Shown here: in pieces, positions 32,990 through 44,786 of the stretch
Layout of the letters: each line of letters opens with the position of its first letter
Numbering within the stretch: position 1 is the first letter of the stretch
The notes under the pieces: model-generated
Databases searched by the model: none
Told to the model about the DNA's origin: nothing
What the model saw: only the letters and a program-made list of their open reading frames with translations
DNA from: Hyalella azteca
Taxonomy: Eukaryota; Arthropoda; Malacostraca; Amphipoda; Hyalellidae
Direction: 5' to 3'
Assembly (NCBI RefSeq): GCF_000764305.2
Contig: NW_025932834.1
Location: 22,765-86,764, forward strand
DNA length: 64,000 nucleotides
Position numbers and translations under genes: made by a program

Positions 32990-34130
32990 AGTGAGCTATG
33001 GTGTCATCTACTCGACATTCTGGACAGACCCCCATAGCTGCCATTCCAAACCGGGCACGGTGGGCACCCACGCCTGCATGGCCCAGACGAAGGCGGGCCA
33101 CCGCACACTGCAGAGATCTAGTCAGAGTCTCAGAGAGCTATAATCTATATAAGTGATGCATCCATCAAGGTTGTATCTGAATTGGCCACAGCCCACAACC
33201 AGTAGCAGCAACCTGAGTCTGCCAGCATAGTGGCAAAGCAGAGAGTTTTTTAGACTTTCCCTCAAGTTCAATTTTGAGCATTATAAGTAGACCAGTATCA
33301 TGGATACCAGCATTTGCATTATCATACATAAGAAATTGGTTTAAATATTGAGTAGGTAAATGAGGAAATTAAAAATTAACTGATTCTAAAAAGTCTCTGG
33401 TTTGCCACTATGTCTGCCAGTATGCACGCCAGTGGCTGTTAAAGGCCTGAGCTAGCTGCCCATATGACTCATCAAAAGAAAGTATTGAACAAGAGGACCT
33501 GTCACCATAGTGGCAAGGCAGAGAGTTTTTTAGACTCTCCCTTGAGTTCATTTTTGAGTCCTATAAGTAGACCAGTAAAGTATCATGGATACCAGCATTA
33601 TCTTACATAAGAAATTGGTTTAAGTCTTGAATAAATAAGGAAATTAGAAATGAACTGATTTTAAAAAATCTCTGGTTTGTCACTATGCCTGTCACTGCTG
33701 TGCGCCAGGCTACCTAGCAATCCGATCAGCCACCTCATTTCCAAAAACTCCACTATGACCCTTCACCCAGCAGAAAGCAACCGAGTTTAGCCCCCTCTGA
33801 AGAAGAAGGGCGTGAATAATATATACTATTGCAGCATAGGTAGGATGGCGGCGGCGGGTATTAAGGATCAGGTGCAGCCGCAGGGATGACTTTGAGTCAG
33901 TGAAGATCACTACCTGTCGGTTTTGTAGCTCAACTAGACTGAGGTCTGAGTGTCATCTGCAGTGCCTTGTATATGGCAAACAATTCTGCGCCCATCACTG
34001 AATGGCTTGGTGACAACAGCCAACCAGTTGCAGCTGAAAGCAGGGGGATGTATACACCTGCAGAAACAGTGGGGGTAATAGTTGTTGTTGTTGTTTTGTC
34101 TGCTTCTTGAGGAAGTGGAGTCGTCCTCCA
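32990..34130 (-). mobile_element. Decayed non-LTR retrotransposon 3' end with RNase H
   Basis: Minus-strand fragments in order: GAELFAIYKAL (about 34000), then an RNase H segment at 33907-33710 with FTDSKSSLRLHL, VAFCWVKGHSGVFGNEVADR, then after an interruption ARLRLGHAGVGAHR and CPECRVDDTIAHF (about 33120-32985), the post-RNase H zinc-knuckle-like region of LINEs. Stops and an internal duplication (about 33215-33680 contains two copies of a TGGCAAGCAGAGAGTTTTTT-like unit) show it is dead. Clade not assigned. Confidence 0.8.
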
Positions 34131-34888
34131 TACACCTCACGGCTCAAAAGGCTCCCCCGTCTGGCAAGCCAATCTGTAATAAATAAGGCTATTAGGCAAA
34201 ATAATTGTGTCTTATGATCATTAAATAGTGCATCTGATTAGTCTACCGGTTAGTAACCCTTACCTAGCACTAATCTTGTCATTTGGACACAAGGAGGGGT
34301 AATAGTTCAAAGCTGAAGTTGCTGAAGTGGCGAACGAATGATTCATGAACTGCCGCGGTGGGATGAATTCCGCAATTTCATTGGGCAGATGTTACGGTTG
34401 CAGTTATTGCTACGCAAGTGACGCCTTCAGGCTTCAGCCACTGGAGCCTTGGACGCAACTTGGGGTTGCACTATCGTATTTTCGCAAATTCTCAGCGTCT
34501 TATTCGCCTTCAGCTTTCAAGTGGTCCAAAATGTGTTTGGTACCAACGTCTTCGGTTCTGGGTTCGTGACCGTGGTAAATTACTCATCTGAATAAATTTT
34601 ACTCCAATGGCGATGAGACTAGGATAGACTGTGTAGTATATCCGGCGTAGAAGAATAAAGGTGCTTGTACATGGGGATAGTGCTGACGGCTAGTAAATCT
34701 GGCTAGTGACGGTCGCTTGGTGACTATCCGGCAAGTAAGCCTGTACACGTGGAGAGTAAAAGGTGACGCTAACTTCTCGTTCGCGCCCGCCAGTGCGTCG
34801 TTAGAAGCCGTCGAATGAGGTCTGTGAAGATGGATAGTGTGATCACCTTCAACAACTCGAGTTTGTACGTCTTTTTATACTCTATATT

Positions 34889-35101
34889 CTAGCCCTTAAA
34901 TATACAGCGTCGGGAACAACTAATAAGGTCTTCTTTCCGTTTAAAAATACTCGTTTCTCTCTTCATTTTGTTGGAGTAACCATCATGGAAAACATCATAC
35001 TTTAATTCATATTTTTGGAATATTTCAAAGAATAATTTAATATCGTCTGGAATACACTTTGTTGGATTCCTCTTAGAAACATTATCGTTCAAACAAGCCA
35101 T
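34889..35101 (-). CDS. Unrecognised 70-codon open frame
   Basis: ATG-initiated frame beginning MACLNDNVSKRNPTKCIPDD, rich in Phe, Lys and Asp, with no low complexity. It could be the first exon of a gene or a transposon-derived (DNA-binding) fragment. I do not recognise a family and see no clear donor. Confidence 0.2.
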   Translation of the reverse strand: MACLNDNVSKRNPTKCIPDDIKLFFEIFQKYELKYDVFHDGYSNKMKRETSIFKRKEDLISCSRRCIFKG

Positions 35102-35389
35102 GATTCACGTGACCCAAGATACTTCACAGGAGCGGCACAGATGCTCTCACCATGGCTGCATCAGCGCTACTAGCCACTTCTCCAGCCACGAAGGAATGGA
35201 AACAAAATATATATGATGACTATGTCACAAGTTCAATATATTTATTGAAATAGGTAACTGGCACAAAGTAGGCGAAACCTATAGCTCAGGCTCCGGTTGG
35301 TAGGAACTTCTCACAACGTACGCTCCCAGCCACTGACGATCGTGAAGCTGTGGGTGCACAAGAGGAATTTAATTTCAGTTATAAGTTAG

Positions 35390-35492
35390 ATACAGTTATC
35401 GTTATAGTTATCAGTTATCGTTATAGTTATAAGTTATAGTTATCAGTTATAGTTATCAGTTATAGTTATCAGTTATAGTTATCAGTTATAGC
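35390..35492. repeat. ATAGTTATCAGTT short tandem repeat
   Basis: About eight copies of a 12-13-base GTTATAGTTATCA unit. Confidence 0.9.
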
Positions 35493-35637
35493 GGATGTAA
35501 GGTTCTTTTAGGATTACTCAGGACAGCAGCACGTACGCCCCGATCATGAGCCCAGAACTGTGACAACTCATATGGCTCACCTTCACTATCAAGGGCGCAC
35601 GCCAGTCCCAGGGCGGGTCCCACGCTACTAGAAGACT

Positions 35638-35770
35638 TCGGATGGTCGGACGGCACACGTCGGATGGTCGGACGGCGCACGTCGGATAGTCGGACGGCAC
35701 ACGTCGGATGGTCGGACGGCACACGTCGGATGGTCGGACGGCACACGTCGGATGATCGGACGGCACAATA
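35638..35770. repeat. 22-bp minisatellite
   Basis: Six copies of GTCGGACGGCACACGTCGGA-TG. It lies just downstream of the last recognisable prolyl hydroxylase exon, where further exons would be expected. Confidence 0.93.
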
Positions 35771-35981
35771 CACGCATTTAATCAGTCATTATTTCATTAG
35801 ACGGTTTGAAATACCTTTTTTGTTGACAGGCACAACGAAAAATTGGTATTTTGATTGGTGTTAGTCAATTCAATAATCATTTATCGACTTGTCAAAACTT
35901 CGTAAAGTTACAGCAGTACAACGAGATCTCACAGCTGAATGACATCCAAAATGTTATCGCAAGTTCTAGTGTTCCCCTCAC

Positions 35982-36144
35982 GTTATTGAGGTCGAAAAAG
36001 TCGACGTGGACGTCGTAGTGGCCTCCCACGCCGTAGTTGAGGACGTGCAAGTCCTCGGCCTTGGTCGTGGACAAGCCCGTCATGCTCGCGACACGGCGCA
36101 CCACGGCGTCCACTGTCCTGCTGCGTCCAGAGCTCACCCACGCG
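35982..36144 (-). CDS. P4HA coding exon 7 (HxD iron-binding motif)
   Basis: AWVSSGRSRTVDAVVRRVAS, MTGLSTTKAEDLHVLNYGVG, GHYDVHVDFFDLNN. The His and Asp of HVD are present. Donor AATAAC|GTGAGG, phase 2 to 0, so at least one more exon is expected. Confidence 0.92.
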
Positions 36145-39100
36145 CTGCCGGTACAAATATTGCAAAATTCAAATTGAACAAAATTCCAGATCAGATATAT
36201 GCCCCAAGAATATTCTGATAAACTTTATCATTTCTTGCTATTATTTTCATAATAGATTAACATCAAGATACACATTCCTTCATGCGTGGCCTGTGCAGCA
36301 TATTTATAGTTTCTGTAGGGTGCACTCGAAGAAAATTCCTATACTTGAAGTTGTTTCCTAACTGACTCACGTTTTTCCGATCCTAGCGAGAGACTTCATT
36401 TTCTTGTGTGTAACGAAAGAATGGACTTCTGTGGTCTGGAGTTCAGGCTCCGCTAAGCGTTTAATTTCAGCGATTTCTGCGTCGCTGACGACGTCCCTGA
36501 AGAGGAGGATGGCCGGGTCCGGCCACACGAGTTCCGCTTTGAAGCGCAGCAAGGCACCGTAGGGCACGGCCTCGTGGACGTAGCCGCAGTGCTGGGAGGA
36601 CAGCACCTCTGACGACTGCCGACGTTATTCAGTTAAGTCAAAGTTAATTTAAATTGGTCCGTGAATTGAGAATTGCGGACTAACTTTTTACCAATGAGAA
36701 CCTCGAATATCGGTGAAATCTTGTAGGTACAAGAATTTAAATCCTTATTAATTTATTAGTTATATTAACCTCATTCTACGTTATTTTTACTTGGGATACA
36801 TTTATCAATTTGAAGATATTAATACATTGGAAATTACGTTAACAAAAGCAATAGCTCGCTGCGTTGAGCCTTGTGCCTGCGGTGCATCCAGCTCAGTACT
36901 CGAATTGAATTTAGGGACAAGCTAAACTTCAATATCACAATTATTGATATCGAATCATGCAGTAAAAATACTAAGCTTCCAAAATTTCCTGATTTTCTGC
37001 ACCCATATTACCTGAAATATTTTAATTGGATGTGCAACGGATATTAGAATTGTTCACTAATTGTTCACCTGGAGCATCTCTCCCCGACAGAGGCGGTGGT
37101 AGTTGTCTGTGAGCTGGTCGACATGTTCGCTGCCGTCGCGCATCGAATAAATCGTCTTCTGGAAACTCCCTGGAATGCCCATCCCGGAGAATTCATCAAG
37201 CACCTGCTCCGAAGCTTCCTTGGCCAGTGTTTCTACCATCTGCCTCTGAAATTGAAAATATTGGTAGTTTCATATACAACGTCATCTGCTCACTCGACGG
37301 CTAATTTGCCGATTGTTTATGAAATGTAGGGTGTTTCTTGCTCCAGGAAATTACTGCTTGATCTGTTGAAATATCATATTAGTTTTTCACGGCATTAAAC
37401 GAGTTTATGAAGCGAATTAAGTTTAAGAAATTTTGGAACAGTATTAGAACAAATTAGCCAAGTTTTGGGGTGTAAAACAAGTAATCCCGCGCTACAAATG
37501 AAGCAAGGAAGAATCAAGAAAGGAAATAATATTATTGTTTTTCTCATTTTACTGTCTGGAAAATCATGAAATTCTTGATACTCTTTTTATTTGAATTCAG
37601 TTAAATGAACATGCAGTACTTCTTTATTCTAAATAATGCTTCTGCTTTAAATACCGCGNGCTTTCCATTACCAACCGATCACCACCGTTGTCAGAGCAAA
37701 TCTCTTCTTGCCCTTCATTTGTTTTAACTGTTTACAAAATAAAAATAATAAATTTTATCCCGTTTAAGAAAATGAAGCACTTAATTAAGACAGACCATTT
37801 TTCTGCGCTTGTTCATAGCCTGGACAGTCTCGTGGAGCTTGCGGTTCTCCGCGGCAGAGAGCACGCGCTTCTCACGCAGCAGAGTCAGGCCGCGCTGCGT
37901 CCAGCGCTCGCTCAGGTCGAATTCCAAGTTGACGAAACTTTGCTGCCCGAAGCGCAAGCAATCCTCAGCTGTCAATTTGGTGTCAAATTATCAGTGAATC
38001 TCGAATATTTGAATGCTATGAATTTTTCCGGCACCATTAATAATTGAATGCAAGGCTTTTTGGGCAGTACAAGTTATGCGTCGTATTTTTAATGTGAGCA
38101 TCGGTTTCATCAGAAAGAATTAATTTAAAGTGATTTGTTCCTTGTTGACCTCAAAAGTTTAGATAAAACATAACAGAAAGTTTATCATGGATATAACTGA
38201 GGCGCATAAATGTGTTCACAGTTGATATAAATAAAACCTTACATTATAACCCAGGAAAATGGATCAGGATTTTACCAGTTAGATGAGAGGCTTGAGGAGC
38301 ATCCAAGATCCTCCCCTGGAGGAGTTCCTCGAAGGGCAGGTCATAGGTGTCCTGGAGACGCACTAGTGCCAGCGCCGCCCCATTCAGGTCGTCTTCCTTG
38401 GGGAGCGTCAAGCCCTCCTTCACTGACGCCAGGCGACGTCGTACATCTGCATCATCGTGACCAAACCAACGGCCGGTAGATGTTGCGTTAGTAATTTGCT
38501 GAATTATTCGTTAGGATTTACTGTTGACTAAGTAGATAAGTTAACAAATTATCGTTGAACGAGATATTACTTGCAACTTAATTTATTTATAAAAAATATA
38601 AGTTATATTACCGAGATGCTAGATGAAAGTAAATACCTCTGATTTGGTCGACTGAGTCGATAGCATCCAGCACGTCGCTGTAGTCGAGAGTGAGGCGTCG
38701 CAACAGATGGTAACTCGCGACAGGATTACTCAGCTGACTGCTGCTGTCTTTACTCCATCCATCAACATATCTGAGGTGAATAAGAAGGCTGATGTGTGCC
38801 TTGATGTAAGGATAGTAATAAAAAACCGTTTTAATGATCTTAAACAAATTAAAAAACCCCACAATACCAAATACTATAAAACAATTTTAAAAAACATGCA
38901 AATTTACCCTATACTGTAAAAAACAATATAATCTAATAATAAATAACGAGAAGCATTGCTTGATTAACAGTAAATTACGACTAATAACAATAATATCAAT
39001 AACTACCAACATATAGCTTAGCCATAACACACTTAAAGAACTGCGCATGTAGCAGTTACTTCAAGAAATGCTCATCTCGCAGACGAAAAATAACGTAAAA

Positions 39101-39722
39101 TTCTTATGTTGATTTCCTAACAAACGTGTCGGAGTGCCACGTTGAGCACGGGAAAATACAATATACATAATAAAAATTATGTGGAAGTGAAATAACTCAA
39201 AGATGCGACGCTTCTCAGGATTATCTTCATGGCTCAAATTCACAACTACATTGAATTGAAAAGTAAGTGAACTTTCAGTAAAAAAAATACTAAAATGACA
39301 TATACCCGGCCCGGCAATTCAAGGACACAAGTCCCGGCACGCTGACAGGCACTCAAGTCCCATGCAGCACGCCAAAAAAGACTCAAGTCCCGGCACGCCG
39401 CTTCTCAGGATTATCTTCATGGCTCAAATTCACAACTACATTGAATTGAAAAGTAAGTGAACTTTCAGTAAAAAAAATACTAAAATGACATATATATAGG
39501 CGCTTTCTGCAAAATTCAAGCACGTTACCTCCTGACAGTGTCGAGCCTGCGGTCTTGCTGCTGCAGGTGCTCACGAAGGACAGCAACGACCTCGTCTTCC
39601 ACTTCCGCCAGTCGCACGACTGACGAAGCTGACGTGTGCACATCACCGATGCCCGCAGCGCACTGTTCAAAAATCGCCAGTGCCATGCAAGAAAAACTGA
39701 AAAGCCTCATGTAATTGCCCAT
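35982..39722 (-). CDS. Prolyl 4-hydroxylase alpha subunit, C-terminus not found
   Basis: Seven phased exons: 39722-39529, 38770-38637, 38446-38276, 37968-37796, 37245-37069, 36615-36371, 36144-35982 (419 codons). The product has a signal peptide (MRLFSFSCMALAIFEQCAAG), the P4HA N-terminal coiled region, the TPR-type peptide-binding domain (GAALALVRLQDTYDLP, LTAEDCLRFGQQSF), YHRLCRGE, and the start of the double-stranded beta-helix fold with DPAILLFRDVVSDAEIAEIK and NYGVGGHYDVHVDFF. The HVD pair supplies the first two iron ligands. Family members are ER 2-oxoglutarate/Fe(II) dioxygenases that hydroxylate collagen proline in an alpha2beta2 complex with PDI. The remaining ~105 residues, with the distal iron His and the 2-oxoglutarate Lys, could not be located down to 33700. 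Confidence 0.88.
36371..36615 (-). CDS. P4HA coding exon 6
   Basis: Begins SSEVLSSQHCGYVHEAVPYG and contains LVWPDPAILLFRDVVSDAEI, AEIKRLAEPEL, the entry to the catalytic domain. Phase 0 to 2. Donor AAAAC|GTGAGT. Confidence 0.9.
37069..37245 (-). CDS. P4HA coding exon 5
   Basis: RQMVETLAKEASEQVLDEF then DQLTDNYHRLCRGEMLQ. L-C-R-G-E is invariant in animal P4HA proteins. Phase 0 to 0. Confidence 0.9.
37796..37968 (-). CDS. P4HA coding exon 4 (peptide-binding domain)
   Basis: A-E-D-C-L-R-F-G-Q-Q-S-F, then WTQRGLTLLREKRVL, the TPR-like substrate-binding helices. Phase 1 to 0. Donor AAAATG|GTCTGT is acceptable but not strong. Confidence 0.85.
38276..38446 (-). CDS. P4HA coding exon 3
   Basis: DVRRRLASVKEGLTLPKEDD, LNGAALALVRLQDTYDLPFE. 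The G-A-A-x-A-L-x-R-L-Q-D-T-Y motif is the strongest family signature here. Phase 1 to 1. Confidence 0.93.
38637..38770 (-). CDS. P4HA coding exon 2
   Basis: RYVDGWSKDSSSQLSNPVAS + YHLLRRLTLDYSDVLDAIDS, matching the family's K-x-W...HPVNAYKLVKRL segment. Phase 2 to 1. Confidence 0.88.
39208..39495. repeat. Direct duplication split by a 96-bp insert
   Basis: Two ~95-base copies of a CGCTTCTCAGGATTATCTTC...AAAATGACATATA segment (about 39208-39303 and 39399-39494) flank a GC-rich block 39304-39399 that also occurs, apparently identically, at 43698-43793. Located in P4HA intron 1. Confidence 0.88.
39529..39722 (-). CDS. P4HA coding exon 1
   Basis: Two candidate starts: MGNYMRLF (39722) and MRLFSF (39710). 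The latter gives a cleaner signal peptide. Continues VVRLAEVEDEVVAVLREHL and QQQDRRLDTVR. Donor AGGAG|GTAACG, phase 2. Confidence 0.85.
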
Positions 39723-39982
39723 TGCCAAATACTCGTGACGATCATTTAATTGATAATTTCACTTCCCAATTTTGTGATCACTTGTTAGTTTTTCAATGCA
39801 ATATTTCCGCAAGTCAGTAGAACAACGTACAGTAAAAAGATATGGAATAACCTTATATTTATTAAGGAAATGGTGCGAGCGACGCTACTGGTTGCGGCAA
39901 AGGTGCGTGCGGAATTGAGGTGCGATTCAGCGGCAGCGCGCGGAGCCGCCTGCCGGCGCACGCACCGCGTCCGAGGCCGTGG

Positions 39983-40213
39983 GAGCAGAGGATACGAGGA
40001 CGCGGTGACATCGCTGCTCACCGTGACGCTTGGACTGTGAAGAACTCACGTATTAATACACGGGTGCACACATTTACACATGCGGACACTGATATGCAAG
40101 CAGAGGATACGAGGACGCTGTGACATCGCTGCTCACCGAGACGCTTGGACTGTGAAGAACTCACGTATTAATACACGGGTGCACACATTTATACATGCGG
40201 ACACTGATATGCA
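39983..40213. repeat. ~115-bp tandem duplication upstream of P4HA
   Basis: Two copies of GCAGAGGATACGAGGACGC...GGACACTGATATGCAA. Each contains, on the minus strand, a donor-like sequence (GTCACG|GTGAGC or GTCTCG|GTGAGC). It could span a 5' UTR exon end, which cannot be shown from sequence alone. Confidence 0.85.
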
Positions 40214-40214
40214 A

Positions 40215-41455
40215 GTGACCACACTGTTATATCGGCACACTGATACAATCCGAAACTGGGGCATAGTAATACTGTATATCGGTAAATACTAAGGTATTTT
40301 GCATGAGCATCATTTTTGCATGATCCAATTCATTAAGCATGAAAGTACTCAATATGTATAGAGTGCTTCAAATTTTATCCAAAATTTACATCACAATAAA
40401 TCGGATGGGAAAATTTACCATTTGTAAATACAAAAAAATTGAGATAATAAAGCACATTTATATTTAAATTTAGCAAGGATTTCTGTTAAAAATAATTTTT
40501 GCGAAAATATTTAAGGAATAAATATTCTGGGTTATTAGTTTTTCAATTATATTTTCTATAATTTTCTCCCAAATTGCAAATTGTTGGTATCATAAAAATA
40601 AAAACTGTATCAAAGATAAAATAGCTGTTTTCGCTCAAGTTTAAACCTAGTGTGACATTACGAAATATGTCACCTTTCTTATTGTTCACACAGTAATTAA
40701 ATGACCTTATAATTAATTACTGTCTCACATGAAAATAAAGCTGCTTTGACAATAAGTACAATGGGAGCTGATGGGGAATATAATTGCATTCATTATCACC
40801 CCCAGCTTCAGTTAACTCCTCGATGATTTCGTTAGTTTTTCCTATTCATGAACGACCAAATTCTGTTTAGTGAAAAGTGACCTATGCAACAGATTTTGTA
40901 CATTGAATTTTTTTTCGGTTTTACATTCAATCGTCATTCAAGGGAGACTGCATGTCAGTATAAAAGTCTCTTATTATCAATGAATTCAACAACCAATTTT
41001 TTGCACTTAAAATTCCAGTTTGCACTAAACCATTAATATATTTTTAACAATTCGCACATCATTCAGACTTGCCGATCATTAATCAGTGGCTTAGATTATT
41101 AACCTTTTAAATTAAGCGCTGTCATTACAATAAAGTTAGCAGGAGTTTCAAAAATTATTATATGACGAATATTCTACGGAAGAAAAATTAGTTTTATCAC
41201 AATGTAATTGTGTAATTCTTTCTTCTGGAATACGCTTTATATGCATTCATTTCGCCTGGGGCATGCGTGCGCTCCACAGTGTATCCATAGGTGACTTAGT
41301 TAGCAACTTAGCCCTTTAGCGCCCGGCTACCACTTCACCGGTAGTAACTTTCATGGGACAGTAGTAAGCTTTCTTTTGCTCATTCTGACTTCTGCGAGCG
41401 AGCACATTTATGAGTGCCATACTCGTTATGAGTTCATGTACATTAATACACTTAC
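40215..41455. other. Intergenic or intronic, nothing supported
   Basis: AT-rich. No exon with good splice sites seen on either strand. Confidence 0.45.
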
Positions 41456-41604
41456 CGTTCAGTTCTTGCTCAGCCATCCTCAAGTGACCCACGGCAGCAG
41501 AAGCCAAACTTCTGCGGCCGGAATCTCTTTCGCTGGAACTCCGCGACAGACGAGTTGCCGGGGGCTGAACGTTGGCTGGCTGAGGGCCCTGGGGCGAGAT
41601 CTGT
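41456..41604 (-). CDS. Candidate exon, Ser/Arg/Pro-rich
   Basis: Reads RQISPQGPQPANVQPPATRL, SRSSSERDSGRRSLASAAVG, HLRMAEQELN between GGCAG and AACG|GTAAGT. Phase 2 to 1, compatible with the exon at 42707-42770. Resembles a disordered cytoplasmic tail. Product not recognised. Confidence 0.5.
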
Positions 41605-42706
41605 CTGCCTGTGAAATATTCACAGACGCTAAGTTCGTGTCAAAATTAACGCTTTGAGGTGTGGTTAAGTCCGATTAACACCATGAATGCTGTTGGTTAA
41701 ATAAAGATAAGCAAAGACTCAATTAAAGTAAGAGTAAAGCACGGTAGATTTCTTGCTAGTAACTTTGATAATATACGTAAGAAAAGATTAACAATTTCTA
41801 CTGGATATATAGGTGCGATGAAACTGAACTGTTAAGCCCCAGTCCAAATTTTCAACACTGATTTTCCAAAGGTTTCAATGGAGGTCGTCGGAAAAAAGTT
41901 TATGAAAACAGACATTACACAATTTTATCAAAACCCTAAAATTTGTAACATACATTTTGCTACAAGATATGCCAGGGGTAATTCAGTTCACAATGATTAT
42001 GAATGTTCAACTTCCTGCAATACTTCACTGCCAAGGCACATGCGAAATATTGCTTAAGAATGAACTGCCAGGTAAACTTCGCTACTGAGAGAACGGGCGA
42101 ATGATGGTCGGAATAAAAATATCTAGGAAAATTAGGATTACAGAAAAATCTTCCTGTTTGTTGTTTCAAACGCTATCCATAATATTAAAATTATTGTTAA
42201 TGTACTTGAAATGAACGCGTGTGCGATTAAATACTTTTATTACTGGCATCCTAAAATAACAAAATGGCATGTGTGAATAAAATTGTTGTAGTACAACTAA
42301 CTGGATTAAATGAAAAAAAATGGCGTGAGTAAGTAAAGCAAAATAATCTCATTTTCACGTCTAATAAGGTTTTCATCAGTTTCGGCCGTTGAAAAATCAG
42401 CTGTTGCCATTTAGAATGTTCAATATTTATAATTTTTCTGTCCGACTTTGTTGGATCAATGACTGAGCACATATGTTTTTTAGATCTTTAGTATAAATCT
42501 TGGAAGTAAATTCACATAGAAAAGAAGCTTGGTTATCTACGAAATGAATCACATTAATATCGAATCCTACTCTAATATACTTTAATATCGTAATCATACT
42601 TCAATTTTATAATAATTTTCGAATGTCATAATCATATAACAACTCTCAGCCTTTAAGCTCAAATTTTTATTTAAATTCATCCGCTGAATAGCCATTTGGT
42701 ACTTAC

Positions 42707-42770
42707 CTGGTAACGTGAACGTTGCCGACTCCAAGGAAACCGTCGTCTGAGTATCGCTCAATATCCGCCC
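42707..42770 (-). CDS. Candidate 64-bp exon
   Basis: Strong splice sites (GATTACAG| and CCAG|GTAAGT). In the frame that joins to the 41456-41604 exon it reads ADIERYSDDGFLGVGNVHVT. An alternative frame is also open, so the frame is inferred from phase only. Confidence 0.5.
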
Positions 42771-42849
42771 CTGTAATCCGATCGGACGGCAAGATTTTCT
42801 TCTTTGCCGGAAATTTCCGGGAGCTTCGAACTGAAGCATCGGTCGTGAG

Positions 42850-43195
42850 CATCGCTCGGAAGAATTGGCCGGATGCACCGGTCGGGAGCATCAGTCGTAA
42901 GCATCGGTCGGGAGAATCTGTCGGGAGCATCGGTCGGGAGCATCGGTCGGGAGAATCGGTCGGGAGCATTGGTACGAAGCATCGGTCGGGAGCATTGGTC
43001 GGGAGAATCGGTCGGGAGCATTAGTACGAAGCATCGGTCGGGAGCATTGGTCCGAAGCATAGGTCGGAAGTATCGGTCGGAGCATCAATCAGGAGCATCG
43101 GTCGGCTGCATCGTTCGGAGGCATCGGTCGGAATCATCGGTCGGGAGCATCGGTCGGGAGCATCGGTCGGGAGCGTCAGTCAGAAGCATCGGCAA
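42850..43195. repeat. 13-bp minisatellite
   Basis: About 26 units of AGCATCGGTCGGG with variants (AGAATCGGTCGGG, AGCATTGGTACGA). Because 13 is prime to 3, several frames are open for over 100 codons. These are not treated as genes. Confidence 0.95.
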
Positions 43196-43659
43196 GATCA
43201 TAGGCCGCAAAAAAAATCCAGAAAAAGTTGATCTTAGAAGAAGATGGAGGAAAGCAAACACTTCACCCGAAATGAATTTTTTTTTTTGCAGTATTGTGAA
43301 GTGATCTCTCAAAAATCTATGCCGACAAACAGGGATATTGCTTGCAATCTAGTTCAATTTCAAAGTCAAATTAATTTGAAGTACACGAACCGATTTGTCG
43401 GCAGAAATATAGAAGCTTTACTCATGAATAATTCTATAACTTAAATTTTTGAGCTGTCAACTAAAGTTCAAATTGAACTTTAATTTAAGTCACAGGTTTT
43501 GGTTTTGATATTTGTTGAGGTACCGGTTGTGCTCCTAGGTGGTGGTTCTGGCTGTGATATTAAGTTGAAATTCTGGTTGAGATATCAATCCATAAATGGA
43601 TGTTTATTGATGTAAGTCATGTAACCAAAATAAGGAAATTCCTGACAAGCCTAATTTTC

Positions 43660-43810
43660 ACTCAAAAAAGATCCCGGCACGCCAACAAGGACTCAAGACC
43701 CGGCCCGGCAATTCAAGGACACAAGTCCCGGCACGCTGACAGGCACTCAAGTCCCATGCAGCACGCCAAAAAAGACTCAAGTCCCGGCACGCCAACAAGG
43801 ACTCAAACGA
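43660..43810. repeat. Second copy of the 96-bp GC-rich block, with short repeats
   Basis: 43698-43793 appears identical by eye to 39304-39399. The surroundings add further CAACAAGGACTCAAG(A/T)CCCGG units, suggesting this is the source array. Confidence 0.88.
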
Positions 43811-44786
43811 TCAAAGTCCTCGGCAATAATCGTCCGATATTCGACAAGCTAACAACAATAATACTAACATTATGTAAATATTTAAGCATATTAATCAAAG
43901 GGAATGCGTTAAATTAACGTGGTACGAGCAATGAAAATAAGAGGATGAAATTATCAGCTGGAGTGAGGAATAATTAATCATTGAATAATTTGAATGCAGC
44001 TGAAACGCATGCATGAAAAATTCAGCGAGTTTTATGTTTTTTTATGTGGTTTATCAAGTGATTCTCCTACAAATATAAAAATTATTATTTATTTCAAATG
44101 TGATTGTCTGCACGGGATTTCGCTTGTATATTTATAGATTAGCCACTGATTCACTATAATTCTGAAGTTAAAATCGGTTCACTAGATATGTGGCGTGTAC
44201 TTAATCCTTCGCATTCATTTTTGTTGTAAACTGCGAAAAATTTGTACTGTTTGCCAGACCATCGAATGAAACTGGAAAATCTTTTCAGAATTTTAGCTTA
44301 GTCGAGATTTAAATTTATGCATTATCCTAACATAACTGATCTGAGAAAATCATAAATCATCTGATTATTTGAAAAAATATTTGCAAAACCGCCAATTTTA
44401 GTACTATTTTAAATTTAAATTCAATTTCCTCTTCCTCATCGACAATTGAAAATGAAAATATAAAATTTAATAAGAAGCTCTGACTAAAATAAACTTTGAT
44501 TGATTCGCAGTAATGACATATTTTATTTCCGTGACGCGGTGTTTGCTATCTTGAATAACACAAATTTCGTATATATAAAAGCCTGACCTGAGGGTTATCC
44601 ACTGCTTAGAAATTGGCATTTAAAATGATAGGCCATAAGAAATAGTTATAACAGGATAAAATAAGTATTAGCAAGGAACTTTTAATAAATTAGATAATGT
44701 AAGGTTTACCCCAGCAAAATTCAAAGTATGTGTGTGTCTGACTATAGCAACGGCCGTCATCCACGACAGAAGACACTAGTACTTAC

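Noticed and set aside
34345..34569. 74-codon plus-strand frame
   Set aside because: No recognisable domain, no conserved neighbours. Probably chance in a GC-richer patch.
35486..35773. Frames downstream of P4HA exon 7 as the missing catalytic exon
   Set aside because: The peptides (for example VGPALGLACALDSEGEPYEL) show none of the expected F-P, distal His or Lys context, and much of the frame is 22-bp repeat.
42722..43312. Several 65-143-codon frames on both strands
   Set aside because: Generated by the 13-bp minisatellite. Repetitive peptides in all frames, no family similarity.
44565..44615. TATATATAAAAG as a plus-strand promoter for the GR gene
   Set aside because: No TCAGT initiator at the right spacing and no exon connecting it to 46059. 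TA-rich sequence is common here.
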